This document shows, in pieces, positions 45,585-54,353 of a stretch of DNA of 64,000 bases. A program made the position numbers and the translations under genes. The notes beneath the pieces were generated by a model that was not told the origin of the DNA, did not search any database, and worked only from the letters and a program-made list of their open reading frames with translations. Source of the stretch: Arthrobacter sp. B2a2-09 (lineage in GTDB: Bacteria > Actinomycetota > Actinomycetes > Actinomycetales > Micrococcaceae); contig NZ_JAMXIC010000006.1 in NCBI RefSeq assembly GCF_027587375.1, forward strand, positions 124,001 to 188,000, in the 5' to 3' direction. Each line of letters starts with the position of its first letter. The first letter of the stretch is position 1.

Positions 45585-48233
45585 ATGGCACGGGCAACGC
45601 TGCGCATTTTCCTCGGGGCTGCCCCGGGGGTGGGGAAGACTTACGCCATGCTCGCAGAGGCTCATCGGCTGCGCGGGCGTGGTGAAGACGTGGTGGTGGC
45701 TTTCGCCATGGACCATGGGCGCAGCGACACCCGTGCTTTGATGGACGGATTGGAAGTCATCCCGCCGCACAGCATCGCGTACCGGGACACGGCGTTCGAG
45801 GAGATGGACCTCGACGCAGTTTTGGCACGCAAGCCGCGCATCGCCGTCGTCGATGAATACGCTCACTCGAACATTCCCGGAAGCCGCAATCCCAAGCGCT
45901 GGCAGGACGTCGAGGAATTGCTCAACGCCGGCATCAACGTCCTCTCCACCGTCAACGTGCAGCATCTGGCTTCCCTCGGTGACGTCGTGAGTGCCATCAC
46001 CGACGTCCGGCAGGCGGAGACAGTGCCCGACGACGTCGTGCGGCGTGCCGATCAAATCCACCTTGTGGACATCTCACCGGAGCTGTTGCGGCAGCGGCTG
46101 GGCGACGGCAAGATCTATTCGGCCGACAAAATCGACGCCGCGCTGTCCAACTATTTCCGGATGGGCAACCTGACGGCATTGCGGGAACTGGCACTGCTAT
46201 GGCTGGCTGACCGCGTGGACGAAGGGCTCGCGAAGTATCGCTCGGAACAAGGGATCGAGGCGAGCTGGCCCGCCCGGGAACGCATCGTCATCGGCCTCAC
46301 CGGCGGGCCCGAAGGGGAGGTCCTGGTCCGCCGGGCTGCCCGGATCCTCAAGCGCGTCAACGGCGGCGACTTGCTCGCCGTGCACGTCCGCGCTGCCGAT
46401 GGCGTGGCCTCCGAATCTCCGCAGGCGCTGGAAGCCCAGCGCCTGTTGGTGCGGGATTTGGGCGGCAGCTACCACACTGTGGCGGGGGAGGACCCGGCCC
46501 GGGCCTTGCTTGACTTCGCCCGCAGCGTGAACGCGACGCAGATCGTCGTCGGAATTTCCCGACGTCGATCCCTGGTCGCCAGGCTGACCGGCCGGGGGAT
46601 TGGCAACCGGGTGGTGCGTGACTCCGGCGATATAGACGTGCACATGGTTTCGCATCCCTTGGGTGGACGGGGCGTCGACCGTCCACGGCAGCGGGACCTT
46701 GGCCGCACCAGGGTGATCGTCGGCTTTGCAATGGCCGTGGTCCTTCCGGTTCTTTTGCAGCTCATGCTCGCCGCGAGCCCTTCGCACAACATTGCGACGG
46801 CGGTGCTCCTCCAGCTGACGGGCTCCGTTGCCGTGGCACTGGTCGGCGGGTTGTGGCCCGCCCTGCTCGGTGCCCTGTGGAGCAGCCTGTTGGTGAATTT
46901 CTTCTCGATACCGCCCGTGGGAACCCTGACCATCAGCGACCCCGAGAACATCCTTGCGTTGCTGGTTTTCGTGGGTGTTTCAGCCGCTGTGGCCGCCGTC
47001 GTGGACGTCTCGGCCAGGCGTTCCAAGGAGGCCGCCCGGGCACGTGCCGAGGCCACCACCCTGGGAGACCTCACACGCGGGGCTTCGAGCGCAGAAGACA
47101 CCGTGGATGGACTCTTGAAGCAGGCGCTGGACGTGTTCCAAATGCGCGGGGCGGCACTGTTCAAGGCTGGTGTCGCAGGCCCCGCCGGGGCTGCCGGCGG
47201 CTGGCGCCTCGTCGCCAAGGCCGGAGAGGCCGCCTCGCTCCCTCCCGACAGCGGCGAGAACACCGAACAGATCGACGCCGGAACCCGCTTGGTCCTGTCT
47301 GGCCGCATCCTGCCTGCCAGCGACCGCCGGTTGCTCAGCGCCTTCGGCGCGCACCTTTCGGCCCAGCTCGAGCGGCGACAATTGGCGGCGAGCCGACGTG
47401 AGGTCATGCGCTTGGCCGAGAGCAACACCATGCGCACTTCCATCCTGCGCGCCGTCTCCCATGACTTGCGGACTCCCCTGGCCGGGATCAAATTGGCCGT
47501 GGGCGGCTTGCGGCAAAGCAACGTCCACTACACGCCCGAGGAGGAACAGGAACTGCTGGCAACCATCGAGGAATGCTCGGACAGGCTCGACGTCCTCGTG
47601 GGGAACCTCTTGGACATGTCCCGCATTACCTCGGACTCGGTGAACGCCCTCATTCGCCCGGTGCGCTGGTACGAGGTGATTCCGTCCGCCTTGCATGGCT
47701 TTCCGCAAGGGCGGGTGCGGGTCGACCTGCCGGGAAACATGCCGGAGATCGAAGCCGACGCTGGGATGCTGGAACGCGTCATTGCAAACATCGTCGAGAA
47801 CGCCATCAAGTACGCTCCGGACTCCGATGTTGTGCTGGTGGGAGCCGCGGGTGGCTTCAGTTCATCCACCTTGGACGGGATGCCGTCCGGAGAACTGCGC
47901 ATCATCGACCACGGCCAAGGGGTGCCTGCGGAAAGCGTGGTCAGGATGTTTCAGCCATTCCAGCGGCTCAACGACGTCCCGTCCACCACCGGGGTTGGCC
48001 TTGGACTCGCCGTGGCCAAGGGATTCACCGAAGCGATGGGAGGCACCCTCACCGCAGAAGAGACTCCGGGTGGCGGCCTGACCATGGTCATTCGGCTTCC
48101 GCTGTCCACGGGGGTCGCCTTCCCGCGCGAGGAGGCGCAAGCTCCCTTGGAAGCGCAATCCGTGCTTTTGCATCGCCGCCACATGCCGCCGTCGGGCAGC
48201 TCAGATAGCGCCGCCTCCGGGGAGGCGAGATGA
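45585..48233 (+). CDS. kdpD: Sensor histidine kinase KdpD
   Basis: 882 aa. The N-terminal KdpD domain has Walker A GAAPGVGKT (11-19, Lys18), followed by a Usp-like domain (about 230-360). Four closely spaced membrane helices follow (about 375-485), then a GAF-like region and HisKA with AVSHDLRTPLAG (His626). The HATPase domain has N-box VENAIKYAPDSDVV and G-boxes DHGQGVP and GVGLGLAVAKGF. It senses low potassium or high ionic strength and phosphorylates KdpE. It is 74 bp after kdpC and overlaps kdpE by ATGA. Confidence 0.96.
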   Translation: MARATLRIFLGAAPGVGKTYAMLAEAHRLRGRGEDVVVAFAMDHGRSDTRALMDGLEVIPPHSIAYRDTAFEEMDLDAVLARKPRIAVVDEYAHSNIPGSRNPKRWQDVEELLNAGINVLSTVNVQHLASLGDVVSAITDVRQAETVPDDVVRRADQIHLVDISPELLRQRLGDGKIYSADKIDAALSNYFRMGNLTALRELALLWLADRVDEGLAKYRSEQGIEASWPARERIVIGLTGGPEGEVLVRRAARILKRVNGGDLLAVHVRAADGVASESPQALEAQRLLVRDLGGSYHTVAGEDPARALLDFARSVNATQIVVGISRRRSLVARLTGRGIGNRVVRDSGDIDVHMVSHPLGGRGVDRPRQRDLGRTRVIVGFAMAVVLPVLLQLMLAASPSHNIATAVLLQLTGSVAVALVGGLWPALLGALWSSLLVNFFSIPPVGTLTISDPENILALLVFVGVSAAVAAVVDVSARRSKEAARARAEATTLGDLTRGASSAEDTVDGLLKQALDVFQMRGAALFKAGVAGPAGAAGGWRLVAKAGEAASLPPDSGENTEQIDAGTRLVLSGRILPASDRRLLSAFGAHLSAQLERRQLAASRREVMRLAESNTMRTSILRAVSHDLRTPLAGIKLAVGGLRQSNVHYTPEEEQELLATIEECSDRLDVLVGNLLDMSRITSDSVNALIRPVRWYEVIPSALHGFPQGRVRVDLPGNMPEIEADAGMLERVIANIVENAIKYAPDSDVVLVGAAGGFSSSTLDGMPSGELRIIDHGQGVPAESVVRMFQPFQRLNDVPSTTGVGLGLAVAKGFTEAMGGTLTAEETPGGGLTMVIRLPLSTGVAFPREEAQAPLEAQSVLLHRRHMPPSGSSDSAASGEAR

Positions 48234-48907
48234 GCAACGTCCTGGTGGTGGACGACGATCCCCATATCGTCAAGGCGTTGCGGATTACGCTCCAAGCCCA
48301 CGGTTACACCGTGGCCACCGCGTCCGACGGCGAATCGGCCTTGCGCTCTGCAGCCCAGCACCCGGTGGGCGTCTTGATCCTCGACCTGGGCTTGCCGGAC
48401 ATCGATGGAACCACGGTCATCACCCGCTTGCGTGAGTGGAGCAGCGTGCCCATCCTCGTCCTCTCCGCACGGCACGGCTCCGACGACAAGGTTGAGGCCT
48501 TGGACGCGGGCGCAGACGACTACATCACCAAGCCGTTCGGGCTCGACGAGCTGCTGGCGCGCCTCCGGGCGATCCTGCGGCGCACCGCGGATCCAGGCGA
48601 AGAACCGCCCGTGCTGGTCACCGAATCGTTCACTGCGGACTTGGCCATGAGACGCGTGACGCGCGACGGCAAAGACGTCCGGCTGACCCCGACGGAGTGG
48701 AGGATACTGGATCTCTTCGTGCGGAATCCCGAGAAGCTGATCACTCAGCAGCAGCTCCTCAGCGAGGTCTGGGGACCGGCCTACGCCAAGGAAGCCAACT
48801 ACCTACGCGTGTACATGGCGCAGCTCCGACGGAAACTTGAACGGGAGCCCGGGAACCCGCGCCACCTGATCACTGAGGTAGGGATCGGATACCGGTTCAT
48901 GCCGTGA
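48230..48907 (+). CDS. kdpE: Response regulator KdpE
   Basis: 225 aa OmpR-type regulator: receiver domain with DDD (8-10), phospho-acceptor Asp52 in LDLGLPDIDG and Lys in ITKPFGLDELLARL. The winged-helix DNA-binding domain (about 130-225) contains RLTPTEWRILDLFVRNPEKLIT and ANYLRVYMAQLRRKLE. The ATG overlaps the kdpD stop. When phosphorylated by KdpD it activates kdpFABC. Confidence 0.96.
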   Translation: MSNVLVVDDDPHIVKALRITLQAHGYTVATASDGESALRSAAQHPVGVLILDLGLPDIDGTTVITRLREWSSVPILVLSARHGSDDKVEALDAGADDYITKPFGLDELLARLRAILRRTADPGEEPPVLVTESFTADLAMRRVTRDGKDVRLTPTEWRILDLFVRNPEKLITQQQLLSEVWGPAYAKEANYLRVYMAQLRRKLEREPGNPRHLITEVGIGYRFMP

Positions 48908-48945
48908 GCCTGGCTCCTGGGGCTGCGCTCAGTGGCTACGCGCAG

Positions 48946-49005
48946 TGGTGCCCAGTTCCATTTCGCCGCGCCAACTCCTGGAACGGTAAATGGAACTGGA
49001 CACCA
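48946..49005. repeat. Long inverted repeat between convergent genes
   Basis: 48946-48963 and 48988-49005 are 18-bp complements with a single mismatch. The core CCAGTTCCATTT / AAATGGAACTGG is perfect over 12 bp, and the spacer is 24 bp. It lies between convergent kdpE and the MFS gene. It may end transcription both ways or be an extragenic palindromic repeat. Confidence 0.6.
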
Positions 49006-49022
49006 TGAAGTCACGTGGCGAG

Positions 49023-50513
49023 CTAATGGGTCGTTGCAGGCGCACCCGTGTTGAGGGCTTCTTCTTCGACCTCGACGAGGGCCTCCACGACCGCGCCGCG
49101 CCGGTCCATCGGTGTCGACTTCCTAAAGGTCATGGCTGCGGCAAAGGCGACTGCGCCCGTGATGACGATGAAAATGATCCCAGCGTTCCATGAAGAAATG
49201 GTCGGTGCCGTGGTGCCAGGCACGGTGCTCGACGCCAACATGACACCGATGATTGCGGTGCCGATCGCGCTGAAGAGGGTGCGTCCGACCGTGAAGATCA
49301 GGCCGACGGCCTCGCTGGTGTCGCGGGCAGACACGTTCTCCACGATGACAATCGGAATGCTGATGGTGAGGAACACCGACCCAACCGAGCCGATGACGAC
49401 GGCGACAATCGAAAGCGGGAGGTTATGGGTCGAGAAGAAGAAGCCGGAGTATCCCAGGATTCCGAGCAGGGCGCCCAAGGCGAGTATCAGTTTCCCCCCG
49501 AACCTTCCGGCAACACGACCTGCCACGGGTGACAGGATGAACGCGATCGCCCCTGAGATCAGCCCGTACAGTCCGGCTTGGGTCGGAGTCAGGCCGAGCC
49601 CGACAGGAAGTTTCGTCGGGCTTTGCTGAAGGATGGGGGTGAGCAGGCTGGGCGCCGAAAGGATGCCGAGCGATACAAAAGCGGTGGCGACGAGAGTAAG
49701 AACCAATGAACGCTTGCGGAACAGCCGCAGGTTGAACATCGGGGCCTTGATTCGCAGCTCCCAGAGGATCCAGAACGTGAAGAGGAGCGCTCCGACAACG
49801 ATGAGCCCGACGACCAACGGGCTGGCGCCCTCGGTGCGCGACGTTGTGAACCCGTACAGAATTGCTGCAATTGCCGGGGCCATCAAAATGCCGCCCAACA
49901 CATCCACCCGGCCGCGTTCGGCCACCGTGACAACCGACTTGGGCAGTGCAAGTGCGACCAGGATGGAAACGATCGCCACGATGGCCGAGGCGATGAACAT
50001 GCTGCGCCAACCGCCCGCGGCAAGAAGGATGCCGGCCGCGACGCCTCCCAGCGATCCACCGATCAGACCGATGCCCGATGTGAGGCTGATGAGCACGGAC
50101 ACTTTGGAAGGCGGGGCAACCTCGCGGGCGACGCCGATGAGCAGCGGAAAGAGGCCTGCGCTGGTTCCCTGCAATGCGCGACCGATCAGAACGCCCTCCA
50201 GGTTGCCGGTGATCACGCTGATGATCGAACCTGCAGCCGAAATCAGCATCAGAATGATGAGGATCTTCTTCCGGCCATAGATATCCCCGAGTCGCCCCGC
50301 GATAGCCGCCGTGCCTGCGCCGGTTAGCAAAAAGATTGTGATTACCCAGGAGATCGCGGATGCATCGGCTTTGAATGCAGCCATGAGTGTGGGGATGGCC
50401 GCGAACACCATCGTCACTTCAAATATCGGGGTGAGTTCGATGATCATGAAGATCGCAACGATCAAGCCGAAAGGCCTCACCGCAGTTGACCGTGTGACGT
50501 CGCTCGTAGTCAT
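49023..50513 (-). CDS. MFS transporter (DHA2-like exporter)
   Basis: 496 aa from ATG 50513, chosen for its TAGGAA site; longer versions of the frame lack one. About 14 hydrophobic segments, the motif-A stretch GRLGDIYGRKKILI between helices 2 and 3, and GRALQGTSAGLFPL identify a drug:H+ antiporter-like family member. The C-terminus is acidic (VVEALVEVEEEALN). The promoter region has TGTTCG-N6-CGAAAC, also found before the ferredoxin reductase operon near 61316, so it may export or import a substrate or product of that catabolic pathway. Confidence 0.85.
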   Translation of the reverse strand: MTTSDVTRSTAVRPFGLIVAIFMIIELTPIFEVTMVFAAIPTLMAAFKADASAISWVITIFLLTGAGTAAIAGRLGDIYGRKKILIILMLISAAGSIISVITGNLEGVLIGRALQGTSAGLFPLLIGVAREVAPPSKVSVLISLTSGIGLIGGSLGGVAAGILLAAGGWRSMFIASAIVAIVSILVALALPKSVVTVAERGRVDVLGGILMAPAIAAILYGFTTSRTEGASPLVVGLIVVGALLFTFWILWELRIKAPMFNLRLFRKRSLVLTLVATAFVSLGILSAPSLLTPILQQSPTKLPVGLGLTPTQAGLYGLISGAIAFILSPVAGRVAGRFGGKLILALGALLGILGYSGFFFSTHNLPLSIVAVVIGSVGSVFLTISIPIVIVENVSARDTSEAVGLIFTVGRTLFSAIGTAIIGVMLASSTVPGTTAPTISSWNAGIIFIVITGAVAFAAAMTFRKSTPMDRRGAVVEALVEVEEEALNTGAPATTH

Positions 50514-50542
50514 GTCGTTCCTAACTTCCTTGTTAGAGAATG

Positions 50543-50560
50543 TGTTCGCTTTAGCGAAAC
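50543..50560. promoter_or_regulatory. Candidate IclR-type operator at the MFS promoter
   Basis: TGTTCG-CTTTAG-CGAAAC shares half-sites and spacing with 61316-61333. A second overlapping repeat, CGAAAC-AAGA-GTTTCG, is at 50555-50570. Confidence 0.45.
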
Positions 50561-50677
50561 AAGAGTTTCGTTGTGTGATTTTCACCATGGTGGCATCGTC
50601 AAAGTGCCCTGTCAAGAGCGGGACGCGCCGTTCTGGGCCGACGGCTGTGTCCAAAGTCAAGCGCTCGTCCTGTGAGC

Positions 50678-50714
50678 TTGCTTGCGTTTCGTAAGGTTCG
50701 TAAGATTTGTTGCA
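50678..50714 (+). promoter_or_regulatory. Leaderless promoter and direct-repeat operator of TA pair
   Basis: TTGCTT (50678-50683) and TAAGAT (50701-50706) are 17 bp apart, and the ATG at 50714 is 8 bases past the -10, where transcription should start. TTCGTAAG occurs twice (50688-50695, 50697-50704) across the spacer and -10, a natural autorepression site. Confidence 0.6.
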
Positions 50715-50965
50715 TGACGACGACTACTTCCAATGAGGCCAGAACGCACTGGGCGGAGCTGATTGACGGTGTGCGCGTTGAGCCTGTGCACATCACCCGG
50801 CGGGGGCGCCCCGTTGCGGTGTTAGTGGACCCTGAATTTTATGAGCGTGCTGTGCAGGCGTTGGAGGATGCCGAGGATGTTGCGGCTGCGCGCGCTGCCA
50901 GGGCCGAGGGCGGGCCGACGGTCACTCATGAGGAATTATTGCGTGAGCTTGGTATCGAGGCGTGA
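50714..50965 (+). CDS. Type II antitoxin, Phd/YefM family
   Basis: 83 aa. The N-terminal Phd/YefM fold shows TTSNEARTHWAELIDGVRVEPVHITRRGRPVAVLV, the usual R-x-x-W-x-x-L-I and I-T-R-x-G-x-P-x-A-V-L pattern. An acidic C-terminal tail should bind the toxin. No Shine-Dalgarno is seen, consistent with a leaderless mRNA. The stop overlaps the toxin GTG (GTGA). It represses its own promoter with the toxin as co-repressor in known pairs. Confidence 0.92.
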   Translation: MTTTTSNEARTHWAELIDGVRVEPVHITRRGRPVAVLVDPEFYERAVQALEDAEDVAAARAARAEGGPTVTHEELLRELGIEA

Positions 50966-51228
50966 CGGGCCGTTTCGGCATCCGCTATACCTCGGCTGCA
51001 GCGAAGCAGATCCAAAAGCTGGACAAAGGAGCCCAGGTACGGGTCCTGAAGGCTGTGGAAATCCTCAGTGATACTCCGCGTCCCCCTTTGGGCAAGCAGG
51101 TGGTGGGCGGTGACGGGGAATGGCGCATCCGGACCGGTGATTACCGCATTATTTATGAGATTCACGACCAGGAACTACTGATCCTGGTCGTGAGGGTAGG
51201 GCACCGCAAGGAGATCTACCGGCACTGA
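50962..51228 (+). CDS. Type II toxin, RelE/ParE family
   Basis: 88 aa from GTG 50962. RelE fold features are visible: FGIRYTSAAAKQIQKLDKG (strand 1 and helix 1), PLGKQVVGGDGEWRIRTGDYRIIYEIHDQELLILVVRVGHRKEIYRH. The R-x-G-x-Y-R-I-I-Y and VGHRKEIY motifs are those of active RelE mRNA interferases. The length is normal and the gene looks intact. Confidence 0.93.
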   Translation: MTGRFGIRYTSAAAKQIQKLDKGAQVRVLKAVEILSDTPRPPLGKQVVGGDGEWRIRTGDYRIIYEIHDQELLILVVRVGHRKEIYRH

Positions 51229-51342
51229 AGCTCTGAGGGCCTGGTCTGAAGGTCCAAAATGGCATGCCAATGTTTCATGTTGTGATGGTTCATAACATGT
51301 TGGGTGGTGATGAGTGATGGCCTGAAAGGCCGTCACCTTCAG

Positions 51343-52194
51343 TCAGGATTCCGTGGATGGCCCTTCAGTGGGCTGGGGCCGAGTGGCTACGCGGGAGCTC
51401 GCGATACGGGCAGTGAGGGCCGCGGCCGAGTCCCTCACGAGGCGTGCGAGATTGGATTCGGTGCCCCTGTCGAAGCGGCCCTCGGGGATCGTGATGCCGA
51501 CATCGCCCACGACGAGGTTGCCTGAGAGCCCGAACACCGGGGCGGCGACGGCGATCGCGCCCTCAATCCGCTCGCCGTGCGAGATGGCGTAGCCGTCCCG
51601 GTGGATCTCCTCTAGTCGCTCGGCTAGCCGGCCGGGATCTACGTTTGTGCGCGCAGTCAGTGCAGGGAGTGGACTGTTGATGATCTCGCGGCGGGCCTGC
51701 TCCGGTAGGAACGCGAGGATTGCGAGCCCGCTCGCGCCCGCGTGAAGAGGCATCCAGGTGTGCTTGGGCAGCACGTAGCGTAAAGGGTGCGGTGATTCGA
51801 CCGTGTGGGTGAACATCATCTGCCGGCGCTGTTCGTTGTAGACGCCGAAGAACGAGGTCTCTCCCGTGCGTTCGGTGAGCTTGCCGAGGATGTCCGCGGC
51901 CGCCTCCTCAAGGGGGAGACGGGCCGTCGTTGCCCAGGCAAGCCGCAGGAACTCGAGCCCGAGCCGATATGCGCCGTCGGGCGTGCGACCCACCATCCCG
52001 AGCTTCTCCAGATCCCCGAGTAGGCGGTGGGCCGTGCTCGCGCTGACTCCCATAAGGGAGCCCAGTTCGCGCACGCCGTAGGAGTCCTCGCCCGTGTCGA
52101 CCATAAGGGTCAGCAGTTCGATCCCCCGCGCCAGCGGATGCCGCTGCCGGTCCGCCACAGGCTCCGAACCCGCAGTCGTTTCGTCTGTACTCAT
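51343..52194 (-). CDS. IclR-family regulator A
   Basis: 283 aa. A winged helix-turn-helix (about 20-80, YGVRELGSLMGVSASTAHRLLGDLEKLGMV) is followed by the IclR effector domain with PLHAGASGLAILAFL, DGYAISHGERIEGAIAVAAPVFG and a C-terminal IPEGRFD segment. It is a close paralogue of the IclR at 60355-61188. It is the last minus-strand gene of the alicyclic degradation cluster and probably regulates it in response to a pathway acid or ketone. A DNA site is proposed at 50543 and 61316. Confidence 0.9.
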   Translation of the reverse strand: MSTDETTAGSEPVADRQRHPLARGIELLTLMVDTGEDSYGVRELGSLMGVSASTAHRLLGDLEKLGMVGRTPDGAYRLGLEFLRLAWATTARLPLEEAAADILGKLTERTGETSFFGVYNEQRRQMMFTHTVESPHPLRYVLPKHTWMPLHAGASGLAILAFLPEQARREIINSPLPALTARTNVDPGRLAERLEEIHRDGYAISHGERIEGAIAVAAPVFGLSGNLVVGDVGITIPEGRFDRGTESNLARLVRDSAAALTARIASSRVATRPQPTEGPSTES

Positions 52195-52305
52195 TGGCCC
52201 TCCCGAACTCTGTCACCTCACTAAGACCTCGGGACATCGTCTCAGCTCGAAGCCATGCTGGATCAGTCTATTCAACAGGACACGGATTCCGATGAAGAAT
52301 CGCAT

Positions 52306-53136
52306 TCAGGGATGCGCAAGTATGGGTCGCGGTTGCTTGGATACTTCCTCGAGTAGGCGATCCACCGTCGGACGGATCCGCATCAAAGGATCGATCGCTG
52401 GCACCGCATAGAGAAAGTTGGCCTCCATGGCTGCGATTGCTGCCTCGGCTACGTCGTGTGGGTCGATGGCTGGAACAGCAGGAATGGAACCTTTTCTTGC
52501 GGAGGACCCTGCGGCATTCTCAACGCGCTCGGATTCGATGGCCGCGCTCATGGGCGTGCGGACGATGCCCGGGCACAGGACGGTGGCGCTGACACCCGGC
52601 GCCGATGCATCCAATTCGGCACGCAGCGTCTCCGTGAGTGCGACAACAGCGTGCTTGGTCACGACGTAGTCCGCAATGCCCGGGACGATGGACAGGCCGG
52701 ACATGGAGGCCGTGTTCAGCACATGGCCGTGATTCTTTTCAACCATGTGCGGCACGAACGCACGGATCCCATTAATGACGCTCCATAGATTCAGGGAAAG
52801 CAGCCGCTGCCAAGCATCCGGGCTGATCTCCCATGACGGGCGTTGGTCGTTGGCGGCCCCGACGTTGTTGCATATAAGGTCAAAAGTTCCGAAATGCTCA
52901 AGAGTTGTACGCGCAAGCCTTTCGACCGATTCGGCATCCGTCACGTCGGTGGGTACCGCGAGGACTTCGGTGCCGAATGACTTCAGCTCACCGAGGGTGG
53001 CCTCCAATCCGTTGGAATCGATATCGGCAATCACGAGCTTGAGCCCGCGCGACGCCAGAGCCCGCGCAAGCGCCCTCCCGATGCCGCTCCCAGCGGCGGT
53101 TACCACGGCTATCTCTCCTGGCACGAAACTGGTCAT
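52306..53136 (-). CDS. Short-chain dehydrogenase/reductase (SDR A)
   Basis: 276 aa from ATG 53136 with GAGGGTCGAGCA upstream. NAD(P) motif TAAGSGIGRA (about 12-21), NNVGA in place of NNAG, Ser in NTASMSGL and the catalytic YVVTK are present. It looks active on an alcohol/ketone pair in the cytoplasm. It has its own promoter behind a strong terminator, with an inverted GAAC-N4-GTTC repeat upstream. Substrate unknown; cluster context suggests an alicyclic or terpenoid alcohol. Confidence 0.88.
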   Translation of the reverse strand: MTSFVPGEIAVVTAAGSGIGRALARALASRGLKLVIADIDSNGLEATLGELKSFGTEVLAVPTDVTDAESVERLARTTLEHFGTFDLICNNVGAANDQRPSWEISPDAWQRLLSLNLWSVINGIRAFVPHMVEKNHGHVLNTASMSGLSIVPGIADYVVTKHAVVALTETLRAELDASAPGVSATVLCPGIVRTPMSAAIESERVENAAGSSARKGSIPAVPAIDPHDVAEAAIAAMEANFLYAVPAIDPLMRIRPTVDRLLEEVSKQPRPILAHP

Positions 53137-53171
53137 TGCTCGACCCTCTTTCTTTGGATGTTCCTTGAGTG

Positions 53172-53183
53172 GAACGTATGTTC
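53172..53183. promoter_or_regulatory. Inverted GAAC-N4-GTTC site
   Basis: GAACGTATGTTC lies 36 bp upstream of the SDR A start. A site of the same form, GAACAAGCGTTC, occurs at 60261-60272 before IclR B. Confidence 0.4.
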
Positions 53184-53200
53184 TGTGGTGAATCAAAGAC

Positions 53201-53232
53201 TTGCGGCGTCGCGGGTAGCCGCGACGCCGCAA
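53201..53232 (-). terminator. Strong 14-bp hairpin terminator
   Basis: TTGCGGCGTCGCGG (53201-53214) and its exact complement (53219-53232) enclose GTAG. On the minus strand it follows the stop of the 53243 gene and is followed by a T-rich GTCTTTGATTC. It separates the monooxygenase operon from SDR A. Confidence 0.75.
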
Positions 53233-53242
53233 ACAGTGAAAG

Positions 53243-53536
53243 TCAGGGTCCCGTCGTCTGGATGCAGGGCGGGCTGACCCACGCTTCGTACCCGTCGTCC
53301 TTCATATAGAGCGCGCGTGCCTGGGAATGGTCCCAGGCAATCCACAGGATTGAAGAGTCATCGGAGACCATATCCACCCGACCGCTCCGGACAGTCTTTG
53401 GCCCGCGGCGGATCTCGACCTCCTGTCCGAGAACGCAAGACCAGTCGTCGTATCTGATCCAACGGCGGGCAGGAAACGCGCTGACCCCCGCGCAGTAATC
53501 AATCAGTGGCAGTTCGTCACCCGGTGAATGTGCCAC
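53243..53536 (-). CDS. Small hypothetical protein
   Basis: 97 aa from GTG 53536, overlapping the 3' end of SDR B by 20 bp. No family is recognised, but the sequence looks like a real soluble protein: WIRYDDWSCVLGQEVEIRRG, SGRVDMVSDDSSILWIAWDHSQARALY and EAWVSPP suggest a compact beta barrel. Its position as last gene of the monooxygenase operon before a strong terminator supports expression. The start is uncertain. Confidence 0.6.
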   Translation of the reverse strand: MAHSPGDELPLIDYCAGVSAFPARRWIRYDDWSCVLGQEVEIRRGPKTVRSGRVDMVSDDSSILWIAWDHSQARALYMKDDGYEAWVSPPCIQTTGP

Positions 53537-54272
53537 CGTTGACGCCCATGATCTGCCCTGTGATGAATGAGGCCTGGTCCGAGCAGAGAAACGCGCAGGA
53601 AGCGGCGATGTCCTCGCCCGTGCCGATGCGCCCGACAGGAAGGCCCTTCCCCAGGACATCGCTCGGGGGAAGTATCCCTGCCTCCTGTTTCTTGCGTAAG
53701 GCCGGTGTGTCGATCGCGGAGGGAGCGATGCTGTTGACGGTCAGGCCCGAGGATGCGTATTCCAGGGCAAGGGTCCTCGTCAGTGCGATCACGCCGCCCT
53801 TCGAGGCCGAGTAGGCCGCCAGGGCCGGCGCTCCGGTCTGGGCGCTCACGGAGGAGATCAGGACGATCCTGCCCCATTGGGCGTCCACCATGTCCTGGAT
53901 CACGGACTGGACGCAGTTGAAGGTGCCCGTCAGGTTGATGGCGAGAACGCGGTTCCAGGATTCGGTCGTGATTTCGGCGAAAGGCTCCTGGACCGCCACG
54001 GCTGCACTGGAGACCAGCACTCCGATGGGGCCGAGCTCGCCCCGGGCGTTCTCGATGGCATGGTCGACTTGGGCTCGATCGCTTACGTCAACCCGGTACC
54101 CCGCCGCCTTGCCGCCTGCCGCGGACAGCTCCTTGGCGACGAGCTCGGCGCCCTCGCCGTTCACGTCCAGGATGGCAACGGCGTACCCCTCGTCGGCGAG
54201 CCGGGTGGAAATCGCCCGGCCGATGCCGGAAGCTCCCCCGGTCACAACCGCGACTCGTGTCATCGCGCTCAC
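53517..54272 (-). CDS. Short-chain dehydrogenase/reductase (SDR B)
   Basis: 251 aa from GTG 54272, which overlaps the stop of a 16-codon leader ORF (GTGA); Met4 at 54263 is the alternative. TGGASGIGRAI, Ser in LISSVSAQ, YSASK and GGTFTG at the C-terminus are present. The usual NNAG is replaced by SSAA. It is a paralogue of SDR D (59356-60111), with the same length and the shared INLTGTFN. It probably oxidises an alcohol, or reduces a ketone, that links to the adjacent monooxygenase. Confidence 0.88.
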   Translation of the reverse strand: MSAMTRVAVVTGGASGIGRAISTRLADEGYAVAILDVNGEGAELVAKELSAAGGKAAGYRVDVSDRAQVDHAIENARGELGPIGVLVSSAAVAVQEPFAEITTESWNRVLAINLTGTFNCVQSVIQDMVDAQWGRIVLISSVSAQTGAPALAAYSASKGGVIALTRTLALEYASSGLTVNSIAPSAIDTPALRKKQEAGILPPSDVLGKGLPVGRIGTGEDIAASCAFLCSDQASFITGQIMGVNGGTFTG

Positions 54273-54319
54273 CGGGCCAGTCCGCACGGCCCGCCGGGCC
54301 GCCTGCTGCTTGAAACCAT
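54269..54319 (-). CDS. 16-codon leader peptide upstream of SDR B
   Basis: ATG 54319 has an ideal AGGAG site 7 bases upstream and encodes MVSSSRRPGGPCGLAR. Its TGA overlaps the SDR B GTG. SDR B itself lacks a ribosome-binding site, so ribosomes probably reach it through this peptide. It could be a regulatory leader or the remnant of a former start. Confidence 0.5.
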   Translation of the reverse strand: MVSSSRRPGGPCGLAR

Positions 54320-54353
54320 GCTGATTCTCCTGTCTGTCTGAACGCCGCCGTCC

